From the NCBI GenBank assembly GCA_021647205.1, contig JAKIVD010000001.1, positions 248,001-312,000 of the forward strand: a DNA stretch of 64,000 nt. The letters run 5' to 3'. Origin of the DNA: Bacteroidales bacterium (lineage in GTDB: Bacteria; Bacteroidota; Bacteroidia; Bacteroidales; F082). Shown piece after piece: positions 60,990 through 64,000 of this stretch. The position numbers and the translations under genes were made by a program. Below the pieces are notes generated by a model, which was not told the origin of the DNA, did no database searches, and was given only the letters and a program-made list of their open reading frames with translations. Position 1 is the stretch's first letter. The number at the start of each line of letters is the position of its first letter.

Positions 60990-62960
60990 TTGAAAACAAG
61001 AAGTTTCATATACCTGTTACTACTAATTTCTGTTGAATGTTCAGGACAAAATGGGGGTACGCAATACAAATTCTGGAACCAGGAGTCCTTAAAAGGAGAA
61101 ATTGGGTTAAAAGGGCACTACAGGAACCTGTTTCAGGAATTGGGAAATGGCTTTGAAGTAAAAGGGCGCGGCACGCTCCTTTCGGGGGGGCTGCTGTTAG
61201 AATCTGTCAGTTCCATTATTCGTCCCGGTATCCTGGGGATTGACTTTGAACTCGAATACAATCCCGAAAAACTGAGTGCTGCTTATACCTCCATTCCTGA
61301 CCGCACTGATGTCAGGACATTGAAAAGGCTCAATCTTAGAACCATATTCTTTCAGGAAAAGAAACTTTCCTTTCATGCCTTTGTAAACCTGAGCGAGAAT
61401 TTTATTAACCGTGAGAATTTTTCCAACTCACGAACAAAGAGAAAATACTTCGGTGGTGGATTTATATTTAAAAACAAAGTGCTCCCATTCTCGGTCGACT
61501 ACGAGGAAGGCAACTGGGACCAGGTGGAGATTGAGACAGGGCGCACCTTCTCCTACTGGCAGCGCAGTGTTAAAGCCAAAGCCTCACGATCCTTTTATGC
61601 TAAAGACAAACACCGTTTAAGCTACTCTTTTGACGACTATATTCGTGTTGAATCTTATTCGCTTGTACCCCGCCGAAACAAGATTCATTATATAATTTTA
61701 AACAGCACCTTCTTTTTAGACAGGAAAAAGAATTATCACCTGACAACCGTAATTTCAGACTTCAACCAGAAAGGGACCAATGATCTTAACAGGCTTCAGG
61801 CTTCCGCAAACCTGAACATGACTCTACACCAAAGTCTTAAACTCACAGGAAGTTATAATTATTTAGATACCCGCGACCCACTTTTCAGGCTTTATCAAAA
61901 CAATGCAAGGCTCAACCTCGAGCACCGACTCTTTGAGAGCCTGAGGACCAATGTTTTTACTGAGGTCATATTCAACAGGCATTCTATCTACCAGGAAGAT
62001 GATTACAGGCTGGGGTTCGACATTAATTATACGAAAAAAATACCCCTACACGGACTCCTTAATGTAAGTTACAGGTACACATACCGCAATTTCAACAGAA
62101 CCAGCGAGCCCATTCCGCTGAGGATAATTAACGAAGAGCATGTATTAGCCGATGATCAAATTGTCTTGTTGGATAAGCCTTTCGCCGAAAAGGAAACTGT
62201 TATCGTGAAGGACGTAACCGGTACCATTATTTATCAATTAAATTTCGATTATTTACTAATTGAACAGAATAATTACATAGAAATCAAACGAATACCGGGA
62301 GGCCAAATCCCGGATAAAGCAACCGTCTTGGTTGATTACACAACTACACTTCCCGGCAATTACAGCTTTCTTTCAAACAGCCAATCCCTTTACATCAGCG
62401 TTATGTTGTTCCGGCAGTTCATCGAACTTTACTATCGCAGGAATAAACAGAATTACAGTAATGTTGAGAAAACACTACCCGTTGCTTTAAATTATTTTAC
62501 GGAAAACATTTATGGTCTCAGGTTTAATATCGCAATTGCCCGGTTTGGCGTTGAGTATAACGACTACAAGAGCAATATTATTCCGTTCCAGCTACTCAGG
62601 TTTTTTATCAACCTCAATTGGCGTATCAACGATCGGCTTTTATTCTCCCTGACAGGGAATACCAGGTATTACCTGACTATCGGTGAACGGGTTAATGAAT
62701 TGTATGCCGACGTCTCGGGCAGGTTGGCCTACAGTTTTACTTCAAGAATTAAGCTGAACCTGGAGGTTCTCTACAGGGATCAAAAAGGATATCAGATTGA
62801 CCTTGATTATCTCTCTGCCCGCTCGGAGCTGACCATGATTGTAAGAAAGGTTTATATTACGCTTGGTATTGAAGCATACCGCCGAATTTATCTTAATAGG
62901 GAGACCATCAAGTTCGGCGGAGCCTATGTGAGTATTGTAAGAAAATTTAAAATGCGTTAA
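60990..62960 (+). CDS. Large predicted outer-membrane beta-barrel protein, possible cytochrome porin
   Basis: 656 residues. Start is a TTG at 60990, preceded by AGGGGG 3-8 nt earlier; no ATG fits. A signal peptide (LLLLISVECSGQ) is followed by alternating, aromatic-rich strands along the whole length, e.g. YHLTTVISDFNQKG, LTGSYNYLDTRD, LNVSYRYTYRNFNR, and it ends YVSIVRKFKMR with an aromatic and hydrophobic last strand. This is the composition of outer-membrane barrels. There is no TonB box or plug domain. Between five- and many-haem cytochrome genes, a porin-cytochrome role like MtrB or PioB is plausible, but no direct homology was established. Confidence 0.75.
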   Translation: MKTRSFIYLLLLISVECSGQNGGTQYKFWNQESLKGEIGLKGHYRNLFQELGNGFEVKGRGTLLSGGLLLESVSSIIRPGILGIDFELEYNPEKLSAAYTSIPDRTDVRTLKRLNLRTIFFQEKKLSFHAFVNLSENFINRENFSNSRTKRKYFGGGFIFKNKVLPFSVDYEEGNWDQVEIETGRTFSYWQRSVKAKASRSFYAKDKHRLSYSFDDYIRVESYSLVPRRNKIHYIILNSTFFLDRKKNYHLTTVISDFNQKGTNDLNRLQASANLNMTLHQSLKLTGSYNYLDTRDPLFRLYQNNARLNLEHRLFESLRTNVFTEVIFNRHSIYQEDDYRLGFDINYTKKIPLHGLLNVSYRYTYRNFNRTSEPIPLRIINEEHVLADDQIVLLDKPFAEKETVIVKDVTGTIIYQLNFDYLLIEQNNYIEIKRIPGGQIPDKATVLVDYTTTLPGNYSFLSNSQSLYISVMLFRQFIELYYRRNKQNYSNVEKTLPVALNYFTENIYGLRFNIAIARFGVEYNDYKSNIIPFQLLRFFINLNWRINDRLLFSLTGNTRYYLTIGERVNELYADVSGRLAYSFTSRIKLNLEVLYRDQKGYQIDLDYLSARSELTMIVRKVYITLGIEAYRRIYLNRETIKFGGAYVSIVRKFKMR

Positions 62961-62963
62961 CAG

Positions 62964-64000
62964 ATGTGGAAATATGTACTGTCGGTGTTTTTGTATGTTT
63001 CATCCCCCGGATTAGAAGTTTTGGGGCAAAATGATGAAACAGGAGAAAAGTCTTGTCTTGATTGCCATCAGGAATTAATGGCAAACCGGAAAGTACACCC
63101 ACCCGCAGAAGAGGACTGTAGTTACTGTCACGAACCTACTGGGAATGAACATCCTGCCGAAGGTAAAAGAGGCTTTAAGCTGGCCGATCAAATGCCGGAC
63201 CTGTGCTATATGTGCCACGATGAAAATACGGAAAAAAATATTCATGCCCCGGTTGAGGCCGGAGAATGTGTGATGTGCCACTCGCCCCACAGCAGCCCAA
63301 ATTCGGCCTTGCTGTTGGCCAGTCCGATAGCCAGCCTGTGTTTCGAATGCCACGACCGGGACGAAATTATGAAACACAATGTTGAGCATGCGGCGGTGAG
63401 TGAAGGCGACTGTCAGAATTGTCATAACCCGCACCAATCCAACAACCCTTCGTTGTTAAACGCCCCAATGCCCACCCTGTGTTTCGATTGTCATGAAGAA
63501 ATTATACAGGGGCAGACAGCCAAATATTTGCATGCACCTGTTGAAGATGATTGCCGGAACTGTCACTTTGTGCACGGGTCCAAAGAAAAGAAGTTGTTAG
63601 ACCAATCCGTTCCTGATCTGTGTTTCGAGTGCCATGACCAGGAAGAAATAATGAAACACAATGTAATGCACCAACCGGTGGAAGACGGGAATTGCCTGGA
63701 CTGCCACAATCCCCATCAATCCGATCAGCGGGCAATGCTTCAAAGCAGCTTACCGGATCTATGCTTTACTTGCCACGACCAGGTAGCCGAAGAGATGAAG
63801 GCAAAACACCTCCATCCCCCTTTCGAGGACGATTGCAGAAACTGTCACCTTGTTCATGGATCAACAGAAAAGAATCTATTGGACTTGTCCACAACTGATC
63901 TTTGTTTCGACTGCCATGATGATGTTAAAGAATCCATTGACTCCCAACCTGTTGTTCATGGGGCAGTAAGCATTAAAAAAACCTGTGCAAATTGTCATTC
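62964..64000 (+). CDS. Multiheme cytochrome c with at least 14 haems, 3' end outside window
   Basis: 345 codons from ATG 62964 to the window edge, starting 3 nt after the barrel gene. A signal peptide (cleavage near VLGQN) is followed by 14 CXXCH sites, beginning CLDCH, CSYCH, CYMCH, CVMCH, CFECH and ending CFDCH, CANCH. From the third they alternate between LCFECHD-type and CRNCHFVHGS- or CQNCHNPHQS-type sites, forming a doubled unit about 50 residues long that repeats at least five times. This is the DmsE/doubled-CXXCH style seen in electron conduits. It is probably the largest haem protein of the cluster and continues beyond the edge. Confidence 0.93.
   Translation, partial: MWKYVLSVFLYVSSPGLEVLGQNDETGEKSCLDCHQELMANRKVHPPAEEDCSYCHEPTGNEHPAEGKRGFKLADQMPDLCYMCHDENTEKNIHAPVEAGECVMCHSPHSSPNSALLLASPIASLCFECHDRDEIMKHNVEHAAVSEGDCQNCHNPHQSNNPSLLNAPMPTLCFDCHEEIIQGQTAKYLHAPVEDDCRNCHFVHGSKEKKLLDQSVPDLCFECHDQEEIMKHNVMHQPVEDGNCLDCHNPHQSDQRAMLQSSLPDLCFTCHDQVAEEMKAKHLHPPFEDDCRNCHLVHGSTEKNLLDLSTTDLCFDCHDDVKESIDSQPVVHGAVSIKKTCANCH

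Overview
The window looks like chromosomal DNA of a Bacteroidota bacterium, probably an environmental, anaerobic or facultative member near Bacteroidales/Marinilabiliales (the order is inference). The evidence is type IX secretion (T9SS) C-terminal sorting domains, a gingipain-like C25 peptidase, promoters of the TAnnTTTG type, weak Shine-Dalgarno sites, and both sucAB and korAB for 2-oxoglutarate oxidation. No phage, transposase or CRISPR array was seen.

Layout. 1-15 kb (minus strand): three secreted surface-protein genes, namely a partial cohesin/PKD protein, a protein with four cohesin-like modules, and a 3457-residue beta-helix giant carrying a dockerin-like segment, a cohesin-like segment and a T9SS sorting domain. 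The giant contains a 1195-bp internal duplication. 15-20 kb (minus): a large PAS/GAF histidine kinase, an NtrC-type regulator and a small receiver that has lost its phospho-acceptor; their position suggests, but does not prove, that they control the surface genes. 20.6-46 kb is mostly housekeeping: initiator tRNA, era, der, an S4-domain protein, sucB, sucA, ferredoxin, korAB, tilS, a DsbD-like protein, rbfA, a methyltransferase, a LolC/E-type permease, a C25 peptidase, an uncharacterised 605-residue protein and a CYTH protein. A truncated restriction-enzyme-like gene sits just before rbfA.

46.1-52.2 kb is a belt of decayed genes. It holds an SGNH hydrolase without its GDS block, a TauE/SafE permease with a large internal deletion, a Rieske/ThDP-enzyme gene that lost its PYR domain, a rhodanese with stops and a frameshift, an NDH-2 tail and two short unidentified tails. 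An apparently intact mazEF-like toxin-antitoxin pair lies within it.

52.3-64 kb (plus strand) is the most interesting region and runs off the window. Two NHL-repeat proteins, four multiheme c-type cytochromes (about 12, 4, 5 and at least 14 haem sites) and a large predicted outer-membrane beta-barrel are encoded together with a sensor kinase that has a periplasmic CXXCH motif and with a sigma-54 type response regulator. I interpret this as a candidate outer-membrane or extracellular electron-transfer conduit with its own haem-based sensory control. Gene content and order are read from the sequence; the electron-transfer function is inference.
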